Assembly (NCBI GenBank): GCA_027491355.1
Contig: JAIXWI010000030.1
Location: forward strand, 62,001 to 126,000
Reading direction: 5' to 3'
DNA: 64,000 bases
Source of the DNA: Bacteroidota bacterium
GTDB taxonomy: Bacteria > Bacteroidota > Bacteroidia > UKL13-3
This document shows positions 34,986 through 44,756 of this stretch, piece by piece. The position numbers were made by a program, and so were the translations under genes. Position 1 is the stretch's first letter. Each line of letters opens with the position of its first letter. Under the pieces are notes generated by a model. It did no database searches and was not told where the DNA came from. It was given only the letters and a program-made list of their open reading frames with translations.

Positions 34986-34995
34986 TGTTATTTAA

Positions 34996-35544
34996 TTACG
35001 ATTTTTTAAACGGTAAACCAAACTCTTTCAACAAGGTCATGCATTCTTCATCTGTATTTGCAGATGTTACAAATGCGATATCCATACCGTTGATTTTATT
35101 AACTTTGTCGATTACAATCTCTGGGAAAATGATTTGCTCAGTGATACCCATGTTATAATTACCTCTTCCATCAAATCCTTTCAAATTCAAACCTTGAAAA
35201 TCACGAACACGAGGCAATGATACTGCGATCAATCTATCTAAGAATTCGTACATTCTGTCACCACGAAGTGTAACTCTTGTACCAATTGGTAAATTTTCTC
35301 TCAATTTAAAGTTTGAAATTGCCTTTTTAGACTTAGTTGCAACTGCACGTTGTCCAGCTATTAAAGTTAATTCTTCTAAGGCCTGATCAACTAATTTTTT
35401 GTCTGAAACAGCAGCACCTACACCTTGGTTGATACAGATTTTAAGCAATTTAGGTACCTGCATTACATTTTTGTAGGCAAACTTCTCTTTCATAGCAGGA
35501 ACAACCTGCGATGTGTATTTATCTTTTAATCTTGGGCTGTACAT
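34996..35544 (-). CDS. rplE: 50S ribosomal protein L5
   Basis: A 182-residue 5S-rRNA-binding protein of the central protuberance. Motifs [36 protein letters not shown] and [20 protein letters not shown]. Directly after rplX. Confidence 0.98.
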   Translation of the reverse strand: MYSPRLKDKYTSQVVPAMKEKFAYKNVMQVPKLLKICINQGVGAAVSDKKLVDQALEELTLIAGQRAVATKSKKAISNFKLRENLPIGTRVTLRGDRMYEFLDRLIAVSLPRVRDFQGLNLKGFDGRGNYNMGITEQIIFPEIVIDKVNKINGMDIAFVTSANTDEECMTLLKEFGLPFKKS

Positions 35545-35547
35545 ATC

Positions 35548-35892
35548 CTACTTTTTATCTATTATTTCACCAGATTTTTTAGAAACTCTAACTAATTTTC
35601 CGTCATCGTTTAATTTACGACCAACTCTAGTTGCATTACCTGAAGCATCAACAACTTTTAAATTAGAAATATGAACAGGTGCTTCTTTTTTAATGATTCC
35701 ACCTTGTTGATTTTGTGCATTAGGCTTGGTATGACGGCTAACAATGTTAACACCTTCTACCACTGCTCTACTATCAGTTTTGATTACTTCAATAACGCGA
35801 CCTTTTTTACCTTTGTCATCGCCTGCAATAACCAAAACCATATCACCTTTTTTAAGGTGCAGTTTTGCTGGATTTTTCATCTTGTTTGTCAT
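35548..35892 (-). CDS. rplX: 50S ribosomal protein L24
   Basis: A 114-residue assembly-initiator protein with a KOW motif, [20 protein letters not shown], followed by RVIEV and [12 protein letters not shown]. One base separates it from rplN. Confidence 0.98.
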   Translation of the reverse strand: MTNKMKNPAKLHLKKGDMVLVIAGDDKGKKGRVIEVIKTDSRAVVEGVNIVSRHTKPNAQNQQGGIIKKEAPVHISNLKVVDASGNATRVGRKLNDDGKLVRVSKKSGEIIDKK

Positions 35893-35893
35893 C

Positions 35894-36262
35894 TTATAAT
35901 ACCTCCGGTGCTAATGAAACGATTTTCATGAATTGTTTTTCTCTTAATTCACGAGCCACCGGACCAAAGATACGGGTTGCGCGTGGCTCATCTTGTGCAT
36001 TTAACAATACACATGAATTGTCGTCGAAACGGATGTATGAACCATCTGCTCTACGAACTTCTTTTTTTGTTCTAACAACAACTGCTTTGGAAACAGCACC
36101 TTTTTTAACGGCACCTGAAGGTAGTGCAGATTTAACACTCACTACAATTTTATCTCCTACAGAGGCATATCTTCTGCCTGTGCCACCCAAAACCCTGATG
36201 CATAACACTTCGCGTGCTCCGCTATTATCGGCTACTTTAAGCCTACTTTCCTGTTGTATCAT
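35894..36262 (-). CDS. rplN: 50S ribosomal protein L14
   Basis: A 122-residue protein at the subunit interface. [20 protein letters not shown] start and [20 protein letters not shown] near the end are diagnostic. Two bases after rpsQ. Confidence 0.98.
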   Translation of the reverse strand: MIQQESRLKVADNSGAREVLCIRVLGGTGRRYASVGDKIVVSVKSALPSGAVKKGAVSKAVVVRTKKEVRRADGSYIRFDDNSCVLLNAQDEPRATRIFGPVARELREKQFMKIVSLAPEVL

Positions 36263-36264
36263 GA

Positions 36265-36534
36265 TTACTTAGCTTTTTCAATGATTTCTACTAATCTCCA
36301 ACGTTTATCTTTACTCAATGGACGAGTTTCCATTACTTTAACGATATCGTTGATGCCACATTCATTCTTTTCATCGTGTGCTTTAAATGTTGAAGTCATT
36401 TTAATGAACTTACCATATTTAGGGTGCATCACTTTACGCTCAACTGACACTACTATGGTTTTTTGCATTTTATTGCTAACCACTTTGCCAACGATGACTT
36501 TTCTTGAGTTTCTTTCTACTGTTGTATTTTCCAT
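36265..36534 (-). CDS. rpsQ: 30S ribosomal protein S17
   Basis: An 89-residue OB-fold 16S-rRNA-binding protein; signature [20 protein letters not shown] and a [20 protein letters not shown] block. Between rpmC and rplN. Confidence 0.98.
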   Translation of the reverse strand: MENTTVERNSRKVIVGKVVSNKMQKTIVVSVERKVMHPKYGKFIKMTSTFKAHDEKNECGINDIVKVMETRPLSKDKRWRLVEIIEKAK

Positions 36535-36546
36535 CTTCGATGTTTT

Positions 36547-36744
36547 TTAAGCATTAACCAATTGACGCCTTTTTGACTCTGTAAGCAATCTGGCGATCAA
36601 TTTTTTGCCTTCTTTTAACCTGTTAGGATTTTCTAATGGAGAAACTGCATGATTTAAGTTTGTTTTCACCATTGAAAGTTTTTCTTCTTTAATTCTAGTT
36701 GCTAATTCTTTGTCAGAAAGCTCCCTGATTTCGTTGTTTTTCAT
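36547..36744 (-). CDS. rpmC: 50S ribosomal protein L29
   Basis: A 65-residue two-helix protein at the exit tunnel, starting MKNNEIRELSDKELATRIKE, with PNRLKEGKKLIARLLTE near the C-terminus. Two bases after rplP. Confidence 0.97.
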   Translation of the reverse strand: MKNNEIRELSDKELATRIKEEKLSMVKTNLNHAVSPLENPNRLKEGKKLIARLLTESKRRQLVNA

Positions 36745-36746
36745 AA

Positions 36747-37166
36747 TTATTCTGCGTATTCAGGTTTAACAATAAATTTAGTAATAACCGGAAGTTTTTG
36801 AGAAGCAAGACGCATCGCTTCCTGAGCAGTTGCCATAGGCACACCATCTGCTTCAAAAATAATTGTTCCTGGTTTGCAACGAGCCACCCAAAATTCAGGA
36901 GCTCCTTTACCTTTACCCATCCTTACTTCAGCAGGTTTACGAGTCATTGGCTTATCAGGAAATACACGGATCCAAACTTGACCTTCCCTTTTCATGAAAC
37001 GATTGAGTGCAACCCTTGCTGCTTCTAATTGTTTTGATGTAAGGAAACAAGTGTCTAATGCTTTTAGTCCGAAAGAGCCGAATGCTACGGTATGTCCTCT
37101 ACCAGCATTTCCTTTAACTCTTCCTTTTTGTTGTTTCCTGTATTTGGTTTTTTTAGGCTGTAACAT
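36747..37166 (-). CDS. rplP: 50S ribosomal protein L16
   Basis: A 139-residue protein lining the A-site tRNA corridor. Diagnostic [16 protein letters not shown] start, [15 protein letters not shown], and [19 protein letters not shown]. Lies between rpsC and rpmC. Confidence 0.98.
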   Translation of the reverse strand: MLQPKKTKYRKQQKGRVKGNAGRGHTVAFGSFGLKALDTCFLTSKQLEAARVALNRFMKREGQVWIRVFPDKPMTRKPAEVRMGKGKGAPEFWVARCKPGTIIFEADGVPMATAQEAMRLASQKLPVITKFIVKPEYAE

Positions 37167-37191
37167 TTCTACAGTTAATTAAATTCTTTGA

Positions 37192-37989
37192 TTATTTTTT
37201 TCTTCTATCACCTGTATTAGATCCAGGTTTTCTATCACCACTTGGTCTTCTATCGCCAGCTCTTCTGTCAGGTCTGTCACCAGTTCTTCTGTCAGGTCTG
37301 CCAGTGTTTGGTCTACCTTCCGAACTTCCAGCAGTTTGTCCGATGTTTGGAGATAAATCTCTCTTACCGTAAACTTCGCCTTTACAAATCCAAACTTTGA
37401 TACCGATTTTACCATATACAGTCAACGCTTCTGAAAGTGCATAGTCTATATCTGCTCTGATGGTATGCAATGGAGTACGTCCTTCTTTGAAGGATTCAGA
37501 ACGTGCAATCTCCGCACCTGCTAATCTACCAGAAACCATCACTTTAATTCCTTCTGCTCCCATTCTCATGGTTGAAGCAATTGCCATTTTAACTGCTCTT
37601 TTGAAAGAAACACGTGCTTCAATTTGGTTTGCAATTGACTCACCTACTAAAGCCGCGTCTAATTCAGGTCTTTTGATTTCAAAGATATTGATGGCTACAT
37701 CTTTCTTAGTTAATTTCTTAACTTCTTCTTTGATTTTATCTACTTCAGCACCACCTTTTCCGATAACAATACCTGGACGGCTAGTGTGTATAGTAATGAT
37801 AATGCGTTTGATTGTACGCTCGATGATGATTTTAGCAATACCACCTTTGTTAATTCTAGCATGTAGGTATTTTCTGATTTCTTCATCCTCTATCAACTTG
37901 TCAGCAAGTTTGTGACCGCTGTACCAGTTAGACTCCCATCCTTTGATGATACCTAAACGAAAACCTATAGGATTGACCTTTTGTCCCAT
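37192..37989 (-). CDS. rpsC: 30S ribosomal protein S3 with a long Arg/Asp/Gly-rich tail
   Basis: A 265-residue protein of the mRNA entry site. The KH domain contains [17 protein letters not shown]; the C-terminal domain contains [15 protein letters not shown] and [15 protein letters not shown]. After the core (about residue 215) comes a roughly 45-residue tail built from [16 protein letters not shown]-like units ending GDRRKK. This makes it about 30 residues longer than E. coli S3 (233). The tail is very likely disordered and RNA-binding. Confidence 0.97.
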   Translation of the reverse strand: MGQKVNPIGFRLGIIKGWESNWYSGHKLADKLIEDEEIRKYLHARINKGGIAKIIIERTIKRIIITIHTSRPGIVIGKGGAEVDKIKEEVKKLTKKDVAINIFEIKRPELDAALVGESIANQIEARVSFKRAVKMAIASTMRMGAEGIKVMVSGRLAGAEIARSESFKEGRTPLHTIRADIDYALSEALTVYGKIGIKVWICKGEVYGKRDLSPNIGQTAGSSEGRPNTGRPDRRTGDRPDRRAGDRRPSGDRKPGSNTGDRRKK

Positions 37990-38000
37990 TCTATTAATTA

Positions 38001-38381
38001 TTATGCGTTAACTGTTTCTTTATTAGTTTTAGCTGCTGCTTTAGTATCAACAACTAAAGTTACATGATTCGAGCGTTTGCGGATTCTGTGAGCCCTTCCT
38101 TGCGGAGCAGGTAAAATACGCTTTAACATTGGACCACCATCAACAAAAACAGTCTTAACGATCAATTCGCTATCTTCAACGCGACTGCCTTCATTTTTTT
38201 GTTCCCAATTTGCAATGGCTGAACGCAACAACTTTTCTAGTCTGTGTGAACTTTCTTTCTTATTGTTGAAAATAAGAATGTTGAAAGCCTCTTCAACTTT
38301 TTTGCCACGGATTAGGTCGGCCAACAACCTCATTTTTCTTGGTGAGGTTGGACAATTATTCAATTTTGCTACTGCTTCCAT
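38001..38381 (-). CDS. rplV: 50S ribosomal protein L22
   Basis: A 126-residue protein whose hairpin lines the exit tunnel. Diagnostic [20 protein letters not shown] and the hairpin [20 protein letters not shown]. Between rpsS and rpsC. Confidence 0.98.
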   Translation of the reverse strand: MEAVAKLNNCPTSPRKMRLLADLIRGKKVEEAFNILIFNNKKESSHRLEKLLRSAIANWEQKNEGSRVEDSELIVKTVFVDGGPMLKRILPAPQGRAHRIRKRSNHVTLVVDTKAAAKTNKETVNA

Positions 38382-38384
38382 TTC

Positions 38385-38651
38385 TTAATCTTTCTTTACT
38401 GGATGCGACTTAAATGTTCTAGTTGGAGCAAACTCTCCAAGTTTGTGTCCTACCATGTTTTCTGTAACATATACAGGAATGAATTTATTCCCATTGTGTA
38501 CGCCAAATGTATGGCCTACAAAATCTGGAGTAATCATTGACCTGCGACTCCAAGTTTTGATTACAGTTTTCTTCTTTGCCTCATTCATCACACTCACTTT
38601 TTTCTCAAGTTTGATGTCAACGAAAGGGCCTTTTTTTAATGAACGCGCCAT
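38385..38651 (-). CDS. rpsS: 30S ribosomal protein S19
   Basis: An 88-residue 30S head protein. [19 protein letters not shown] start, [19 protein letters not shown], and [16 protein letters not shown] are diagnostic. Six bases after rplB. Confidence 0.98.
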   Translation of the reverse strand: MARSLKKGPFVDIKLEKKVSVMNEAKKKTVIKTWSRRSMITPDFVGHTFGVHNGNKFIPVYVTENMVGHKLGEFAPTRTFKSHPVKKD

Positions 38652-38657
38652 ATATCC

Positions 38658-39488
38658 TTATTTCTTCTTACGACTTTCAATGATAAAATTATTTGAATAC
38701 TTCTTCGGAGTACGAGTTTTGTACCCTTTAGATTTCAAACCTTTACGAGATCTTGGGTGACCTCCTGAAGCACGACCTTCACCACCACCCATTGGGTGAT
38801 CAACTGGGTTCATTGCAACTGGTCTGGTTCTAGGTCTACGTCCAATCCATCTATTGGCACCTGCTTTACCTTTACGCTCATTCATGTGGTCAGGGTTTGA
38901 AACCTGTCCAACAGTTGCGTAACAAGCAGCCAAAACTATACGGGTTTCACCTGATGCCAATTTAACAACAGCATGTTTACCATCTCTGTTTAACAATTGA
39001 GCAGTTGAACCTGCAGAACGTACAATTTGACCACCTTTACCAGGGTGCAATTCAATGTTGTGAATGGTAGAACCCAAAGGAATCTCACTCATTGGTAATG
39101 CATTACCAATTTCAGGAGCAACACCACTACCACTGATGATTTTGGTACCTACTTCTAATCCTTTTGGAGCTAAAATGTAACGCTTTTCGCCATCAGCATA
39201 AACTATCAAAGCAATGAAGCTGGTACGATTTGGATCATATTGAATTGAATCAACTGTTCCTTCGATTCCATGCTTGTTGCGTTTGAAATCTATTAAACGG
39301 TACATTTTACGGTGTCCACCACCAATGTAACGCATTGTCATTTTACCGGTATTGTTACGACCACCTGAGTTCTTCAAACTTACCACGAGTGACTTTTCAA
39401 CTTCGTATTTTGGTGTAAGTTCCTCGTAGGTGTTCGCTGCTTTAAAACGCGTACCCGGTGTAACTGGTTTAAATTTCCTGATTCCCAT
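38658..39488 (-). CDS. rplB: 50S ribosomal protein L2
   Basis: A 276-residue protein essential for peptidyl-transferase function. Motifs [24 protein letters not shown]-type [20 protein letters not shown], and the C-terminal block [20 protein letters not shown] containing the conserved His of the active-site contact. Follows rplW. Confidence 0.98.
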   Translation of the reverse strand: MGIRKFKPVTPGTRFKAANTYEELTPKYEVEKSLVVSLKNSGGRNNTGKMTMRYIGGGHRKMYRLIDFKRNKHGIEGTVDSIQYDPNRTSFIALIVYADGEKRYILAPKGLEVGTKIISGSGVAPEIGNALPMSEIPLGSTIHNIELHPGKGGQIVRSAGSTAQLLNRDGKHAVVKLASGETRIVLAACYATVGQVSNPDHMNERKGKAGANRWIGRRPRTRPVAMNPVDHPMGGGEGRASGGHPRSRKGLKSKGYKTRTPKKYSNNFIIESRKKK

Positions 39489-39495
39489 CGCTCAA

Positions 39496-39786
39496 TTAAA
39501 TATTTTGAAAGAAGTCAATTTTTTGACCCTCTTCTAATGTTACCACTGCTTTCTTGAAAGATGCTTTTCTACCTGAGAAAACACCTCTTTTTGTAAATCT
39601 GGTTTTACTCTTTCCTTGGTAAACCATTGTGTTAATTCCTGTAACTTTAACACCATACATGCTTTCAACAGCTTTCTTAATTTCGTCCTTGCTTGCAGTT
39701 TTAGCTACAACAAAACCGTACTTATTCAGCTTCTCACTGATAGCAGTATATTTTTCTGTAATTAAAGGCTTCTTTAGTATGCTCAT
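39496..39786 (-). CDS. rplW: 50S ribosomal protein L23
   Basis: A 96-residue exit-tunnel protein that docks trigger factor and [23 protein letters not shown] and [16 protein letters not shown] identify it. Its ATG begins directly after the rplD stop. Confidence 0.97.
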   Translation of the reverse strand: MSILKKPLITEKYTAISEKLNKYGFVVAKTASKDEIKKAVESMYGVKVTGINTMVYQGKSKTRFTKRGVFSGRKASFKKAVVTLEEGQKIDFFQNI

Positions 39787-40419
39787 TTATGCCTTATTTA
39801 AAATGTTTTCAATTACGCTCAAAGAATTTTCAACAAAGATTACTTTGTCAGCATGCAAAATATCATAAGTATTCAAATCTTTTGCAGCCATGATCTTTGT
39901 TTTTGGCAAGTTTCTTCCAGATTTATAGATGTTTTCATTGTAATCTGCCAAAACCAATAAAGTCTTGGTATTGGTCACTTTCAAACCATCTAATATACCC
40001 ATGTAACTTTTAGTTTTAGGCGTTTCCATCTGGAAATTTTCTAATAAAACTATTTGGTTATCTTTTGCCTTGTGAGCCAATGCACTCTTACGAGCCAATT
40101 GCTTCAATTTCTTGTTTAATTTGAAACTGTAATCACGAGGTTGTGGACCATGGATTCTAGCGCCACCTACGAATGTACCTGATTTGATACTTCCCTTACG
40201 TGAACCACCTGTTCCTTTTTGCTTATGCAATTTCTTGGTTGAACCGCTAACTACACTACGTTCTTTAGATGAGTGCGTTCCTTGGCGTTGGTTGGCTAAG
40301 AATTGCTTCACATCTAAGTAAATAGCATGGTCATTTGGTTCGATTCCAAAAATTTCGTTGCTTAATTTCAGCTTTCTGCCGGTATCAGCTCCGCTTGTAT
40401 TCAATACTGCTAATTCCAT
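39787..40419 (-). CDS. rplD: 50S ribosomal protein L4
   Basis: A 210-residue protein lining the exit tunnel. Identified by RQGTHSSKERSVVSGSTKKL, KQKGTGGSRKGSIKSG and GGARIHGPQPRDYSFKLNKK. The ATG at 40419 (MELAVLN) is chosen; the upstream TTG extension overlaps the rplC stop. In E. coli L4 represses the S10 operon. Confidence 0.97.
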   Translation of the reverse strand: MELAVLNTSGADTGRKLKLSNEIFGIEPNDHAIYLDVKQFLANQRQGTHSSKERSVVSGSTKKLHKQKGTGGSRKGSIKSGTFVGGARIHGPQPRDYSFKLNKKLKQLARKSALAHKAKDNQIVLLENFQMETPKTKSYMGILDGLKVTNTKTLLVLADYNENIYKSGRNLPKTKIMAAKDLNTYDILHADKVIFVENSLSVIENILNKA

Positions 40420-40420
40420 C

Positions 40421-41038
40421 TTACTTCTCAATTAAAACGATTGAACCTTTGTGACCCGGAACGGAACCTTTTACTACTAAAAGATTTTTCTCCGCATACA
40501 CTTTTAAAATTTCAAGGTTGGTCTTTTTAACCCTAACACCTCCTGTACGACCAGCCATACGCATTCCTTTGAATACACGTGATGGATCTGATGAAGCTCC
40601 AATTGAACCTGGAGCACGCAACCTGTTGTGTTGACCGTGCGTTTGCATACCAACTCCGGAGAAGCCATGACGTTTTACAACACCTTGGAAACCTTTTCCT
40701 TTGCTAGTTCCTACTACATCCACAAACTCACCAACTGCAAACAAGTCTACAGTTAAAGTTTGACCTAAAGCAAGCTCTTGTTCAAAACCTTTGAACTCAG
40801 CAAACTTAGATTTAGGAGTAGTATTTGCTTTCGCAACGATACCCTTCATTGGAGCTGGAGAATTTTTTTCTTTAGCTTCTCCGTATGCTAGTTGTACTGC
40901 ACTGTAACCATCTTTATCGTCGGTTTTAACTTGTGTAACAACACAAGGTCCAACTTCAATTACAGTACAAGGAATTTGTTTACCGTTTGCATCGAAGATG
41001 CTGGTCATTCCTAATTTTTTTCCTATTAAACCTGACAT
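40421..41038 (-). CDS. rplC: 50S ribosomal protein L3
   Basis: A 205-residue assembly-initiator protein. [20 protein letters not shown] start, [19 protein letters not shown], and [18 protein letters not shown] are diagnostic. Second gene of the S10 cluster. Confidence 0.98.
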   Translation of the reverse strand: MSGLIGKKLGMTSIFDANGKQIPCTVIEVGPCVVTQVKTDDKDGYSAVQLAYGEAKEKNSPAPMKGIVAKANTTPKSKFAEFKGFEQELALGQTLTVDLFAVGEFVDVVGTSKGKGFQGVVKRHGFSGVGMQTHGQHNRLRAPGSIGASSDPSRVFKGMRMAGRTGGVRVKKTNLEILKVYAEKNLLVVKGSVPGHKGSIVLIEK

Positions 41039-41047
41039 AGCTTTCTA

Positions 41048-41356
41048 TCAAACTTTAATTTCAACATCCACACCACTTGGTAATTCTAATTTCATCAGAG
41101 CATCTACTGTTTTGGCGGTAGAACTGTAAATGTCCAGTAATCTCTTGTATGAACACAATTGAAACTGCTCTCTGGCTTTTTTGTTTACGTGAGGCGAACG
41201 CAACACTGTGTAAATTCTTTTCTGTGTAGGAAGTGGAATTGGTCCACTTACAACTGCGCCAGTTGCCTTCACTGTTCTCACAATCTTTTCAGCTGACTTG
41301 TCAACTAAGTTGTGGTCGAACGATTTTAACTTGATCCTTATTCTTTGGCTAACCAT
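41048..41356 (-). CDS. rpsJ: 30S ribosomal protein S10
   Basis: A 102-residue 30S head protein, also the transcription factor Nus[39 protein letters not shown] and [19 protein letters not shown] identify it. It follows fusA by 5 bp, so the str and S10 clusters are fused with no tuf gene. Confidence 0.98.
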   Translation of the reverse strand: MVSQRIRIKLKSFDHNLVDKSAEKIVRTVKATGAVVSGPIPLPTQKRIYTVLRSPHVNKKAREQFQLCSYKRLLDIYSSTAKTVDALMKLELPSGVDVEIKV

Positions 41357-41361
41357 GATAA

Positions 41362-43467
41362 TTAAGCTTTTGCTCCTTTTCCGTTAACTTTTGCTAAAAC
41401 TTCATCTTGAACGTTTCTAGGGGCATCAGCATAATGACTGAATTCCATAGTAGAGGTTGCACGACCCGATGTCAAAGTTCTAAGTTGTGTTACATAACCA
41501 AACATTTCTGCTAATGGTACTTTTGCTTTAACAACTTGTGAACCCGCACGACTGTCCATACCTTCTAATTGTCCGCGACGTTTATTTAAATCTCCGATAA
41601 CATCCCCCATGTTTTCTTCAGGTGTCAACACCTCAATTTTCATGATAGGTTCTAACAATACCGGACTTGCACTTCTTGCTGCTTCTTTGAAACCTATACG
41701 GGCACAAATTTCAAATGACAACGAATCTGAATCGACTGCGTGGAATGAACCGTCAAACAATCTAACTTTTAAGCTTTCAATTGCATATCCAGCTAATACA
41801 CCATTTTTCATGGCTGATTCAAATCCTTTTTGAACTGAAGGAACAAATTCTTTAGGAATTGAACCTCCAACAATTTCGTTTACAAATTCTAAACCTTTCT
41901 TTTCAGGGTCACCAGGGATTAATTCAAATTGAATATCCGCAAATTTACCACGACCACCGGTTTGCTTTTTGTATACTTCTCTATGTGTAGTTGGCTTAGT
42001 GATGGTTTCTTTGTATGAAACCTGAGGAGCACCTTGGTTACATTCAACCTTGAATTCTCTTCTTAACCTGTCTACAATAATTTCTAAGTGTAATTCTCCC
42101 ATTCCAGAGATAACAGTTTGACCTGTTTCTTCATCTGTATGTACTCTGAATGTAGGATCTTCCTCAGCCAATTTAGCCAATGACATACCTAACTTATCAG
42201 AATCTGCTTGTGTTTTTGGTTCAACAGCCAAACCGATAACTGGTTCAGGGAAGTCCATTGCTTCTAAAACAATAGGATTTTTCTCGTCACACAATGTATC
42301 CCCAGTTTTGATGTCTTTGAAACCTACAGCTGCACCAATGTCACCAGCTCCTAATTTCTCAACTGGATTTTGCTTGTTGGCATGCATTTGGAAAATTCGA
42401 GAGATACGTTCTTTGTTACCACTTCTGGTATTGAATACATAAGAACCTGCATCTAACATTCCAGAGTATACACGCATGAAAGCCAATCTACCTACAAATG
42501 GATCCGTTGCAATTTTGAATGCCAAAGCAGCAAAAGGCTCATTGTAATCAGGCTTGCGAGTAACTTCTTCGTTTGTATCTGGATTAGTTCCTGTGATTAC
42601 ACCTTTATCCAAAGGACTCGGTAAAATCTCCATTACTAAATCCAACATGGTTTGAACACCTTTGTTTTTGAATGATGAACCACAAACCATTGGTACAATT
42701 TTCATATCAATGGTAGCTTGACGCAATGCATCTAAAATTTCTCTTTCTGTGATACTTGTTGGATCTTCGAAGAATTTCTCCATCAATTTATCATCATACT
42801 CAGATACAGCCTCAAGTAGTTTTTCTCTCCACTCAGTAGCTTCCTCTAACATGTCAGCAGGAATATCTACTACTTCGTAAGTCATTCCTTTGTCATGCTC
42901 ATTCCAAACCATTCCTCGGAAGTTGATCAAATCAACAACACCTTTGAAATTGTCTTCAGAACCAATTGGCAATTGTAAAGGAACTGCATTGCTACCCAAC
43001 ATTTCTTTCACTTGTTTAACAACGTTTAAGAAGTCGGCTCCAGAACGGTCCATTTTGTTAACGAATCCGATACGGGCAACATTATAGTTGTTAGCAAGTC
43101 TCCAGTTGGTTTCTGATTGCGGTTCAACACCATCAACTGCAGAAAATAAGAATACCAAACCATCCAATACACGCAATGAACGGTTTACCTCAACGGTAAA
43201 GTCTACGTGACCAGGAGTGTCAATGATATTGATATGGTATCTGTTGTTTCTATAATTCCAAAATACGGTAGTAGCAGCTGAAGTAATGGTGATACCTCTT
43301 TCTTGCTCCTGTACCATCCAGTCCATGGTAGCAGCACCATCGTGTACTTCACCAATTTTGTGGTTTACACCAGCATAGTAAAGGATACGCTCAGTTGTTG
43401 TAGTTTTACCTGCATCAATGTGAGCTGCAATACCTATGTTTCTTGTATATTTTAAGTCGCGTGACAT
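41362..43467 (-). CDS. fusA: elongation factor G
   Basis: A 701-residue translocase GTPase. G1 [19 protein letters not shown], switch [12 protein letters not shown]3 [12 protein letters not shown] and G4 NKMDRSGAD are intact. Domains II-V follow, with domain IV around residues 485-605 ([20 protein letters not shown]) and a C-terminal [20 protein letters not shown]. Directly between rpsG and rpsJ. Standard length and all GTPase motifs, so this is the ribosomal EF-G rather than an EF-G2-type paralogue. Confidence 0.97.
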   Translation of the reverse strand: MSRDLKYTRNIGIAAHIDAGKTTTTERILYYAGVNHKIGEVHDGAATMDWMVQEQERGITITSAATTVFWNYRNNRYHINIIDTPGHVDFTVEVNRSLRVLDGLVFLFSAVDGVEPQSETNWRLANNYNVARIGFVNKMDRSGADFLNVVKQVKEMLGSNAVPLQLPIGSEDNFKGVVDLINFRGMVWNEHDKGMTYEVVDIPADMLEEATEWREKLLEAVSEYDDKLMEKFFEDPTSITEREILDALRQATIDMKIVPMVCGSSFKNKGVQTMLDLVMEILPSPLDKGVITGTNPDTNEEVTRKPDYNEPFAALAFKIATDPFVGRLAFMRVYSGMLDAGSYVFNTRSGNKERISRIFQMHANKQNPVEKLGAGDIGAAVGFKDIKTGDTLCDEKNPIVLEAMDFPEPVIGLAVEPKTQADSDKLGMSLAKLAEEDPTFRVHTDEETGQTVISGMGELHLEIIVDRLRREFKVECNQGAPQVSYKETITKPTTHREVYKKQTGGRGKFADIQFELIPGDPEKKGLEFVNEIVGGSIPKEFVPSVQKGFESAMKNGVLAGYAIESLKVRLFDGSFHAVDSDSLSFEICARIGFKEAARSASPVLLEPIMKIEVLTPEENMGDVIGDLNKRRGQLEGMDSRAGSQVVKAKVPLAEMFGYVTQLRTLTSGRATSTMEFSHYADAPRNVQDEVLAKVNGKGAKA

Positions 43468-43486
43468 TTTATTTATCTATTTTAAA

Positions 43487-43957
43487 TTAGCTGATTTTGA
43501 AATGCGAGAATGCTTTGTTTGCTTCAGCCATTTTGTGCGTATCTTCACGCTTCTTTACTGCTGCACCTTCGTTTTTAGCTGCTGATAAAATTTCACCTGC
43601 TAATTTGTCGGCCATGGTTTTTTCACCCCTGTTACGGGCATATCTGATTAACCATTTCATACCAACTGCAATTTTACGGTCAGCAGGTACTTCCATTGGA
43701 ATTTGGAAGGTAGCTCCACCTACTCTGCGAGATTTAACCTCTACAGCAGGCATTACATTGTTCAATGCTTTCTTCCAAACATCTAAACCTCTTTCTTGGG
43801 CTTTTGCTTCTACTTTGTCTAAAGCACCGTAAAAAATGGTATAAGCTGTATTTTTCTTTCCGCTCCACATCATGTTGTTCACAAAACGGGTTACCAAAAT
43901 ATCATTGAATTTTGGATCTGGTAATAAAATATGCTTTTTAGCTCTTGATTTTCTCAT
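43487..43957 (-). CDS. rpsG: 30S ribosomal protein S7
   Basis: A 156-residue head protein that initiates 30S head assembly. LPDPKFNDILVTRFVNNMMW, NNVMPAVEVKSRRVGGATFQ and RYARNRGEKTMADKLAGEIL are diagnostic. Between rpsL and fusA. Confidence 0.98.
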   Translation of the reverse strand: MRKSRAKKHILLPDPKFNDILVTRFVNNMMWSGKKNTAYTIFYGALDKVEAKAQERGLDVWKKALNNVMPAVEVKSRRVGGATFQIPMEVPADRKIAVGMKWLIRYARNRGEKTMADKLAGEILSAAKNEGAAVKKREDTHKMAEANKAFSHFKIS

Positions 43958-43982
43958 GTCTATACTAACTTAGGCTGACTGT

Positions 43983-44390
43983 TTATTTCTTTTTAGCTTT
44001 AGGATCTGCAGCTTGTCCTGGCTTAGGACGCTTTGTTCCGTATTTAGAACGTTGTTGTTTACGTCCATCAACTCCAGCAGTATCCAATGCACCCCTTACA
44101 ATATGGTAACGAACTCCAGGTAAATCTTTCACCCTTCCACCTCTTACCAATACGATAGAGTGTTCTTGTAAGTTGTGACCTTCTCCAGGAATGTAGGCGT
44201 TCACCTCATTACCATTGGTTAATCTAACACGAGCAACCTTTCTCATAGCTGAGTTAGGCTTCTTAGGAGTAGTTGTGTACACACGTGTACAAACACCTCT
44301 GCGCTGTGGGCAAGAATCAAGTGCTGGTGACTTGCTCTTGGTATTTACGTCGTTGCGGCCCTTACGAACCAATTGTTGAATAGTAGGCAT
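43983..44390 (-). CDS. rpsL: 30S ribosomal protein S12
   Basis: A 135-residue decoding-site protein and the first gene of the superoperon. [20 protein letters not shown] start, [20 protein letters not shown] and [20 protein letters not shown] are diagnostic. The lysines of PKKPNS and GRVKDLPG, sites of classic streptomycin-resistance changes, are both wild type. Two promoters precede it. Confidence 0.98.
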   Translation of the reverse strand: MPTIQQLVRKGRNDVNTKSKSPALDSCPQRRGVCTRVYTTTPKKPNSAMRKVARVRLTNGNEVNAYIPGEGHNLQEHSIVLVRGGRVKDLPGVRYHIVRGALDTAGVDGRKQQRSKYGTKRPKPGQAADPKAKKK

Positions 44391-44432
44391 ATCTAATTTT
44401 TAATACGCAATTTATCTTTAAAAAAGGGAGGG

Positions 44433-44463
44433 CAAAGGTAGGTGATGGGGGTTAGCAAAACAA
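44433..44463 (-). promoter_or_regulatory. promoter P1 of the str-S10-spc-alpha superoperon
   Basis: On the minus strand: TTG, exactly 20 nt, then TACCTTTG, a perfect Bacteroidota -33/-7 pair. The expected start lies about 38 nt before the rpsL ATG. Confidence 0.8.
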
Positions 44464-44491
44464 GTGCTTGACAAAAAATATTTAAAATATT

Positions 44492-44529
44492 TGATGCTGA
44501 GCGGGTTAAATGCTAACTATTAACCATCA
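44492..44529 (-). other. leader hairpin between promoters P2 and P1
   Basis: On the minus strand TGATG / CATCA encloses GTTAA / TTAAC, a two-part stem with an asymmetric internal loop and a 10-nt apical loop. It would be present only in transcripts from the distal promoter. Function unknown. Confidence 0.4.
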
Positions 44530-44559
44530 GTCTTTCCAATGTTGACCTTTTCGGGGTTG

Positions 44560-44589
44560 CAAACATAGGTATCTTATTTGAATTATCAA
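44560..44589 (-). promoter_or_regulatory. promoter P2 (distal) of the ribosomal superoperon
   Basis: On the minus strand: TTG, 19 nt, then TATGTTTG, again an exact match to TAnnTTTG. Transcripts from here would carry a leader of about 165 nt before rpsL. The 366-bp rpsL-uvrC gap (44391-44756) otherwise holds no gene. Confidence 0.7.
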
Positions 44590-44756
44590 AGATTGCGACT
44601 CTTTTTGCCCATTAAAATGTGAATATTTTGCCGTAAATCGCATAACAATTTGGTTTACAGAAACTTAAACTGAATTATATTTTCTAAGTTTTTGGCCCAT
44701 TGGGTTCTAAATGAATTAATTCTGAATTAAAACTGCGTAATTCTTAATTTGGCTGC

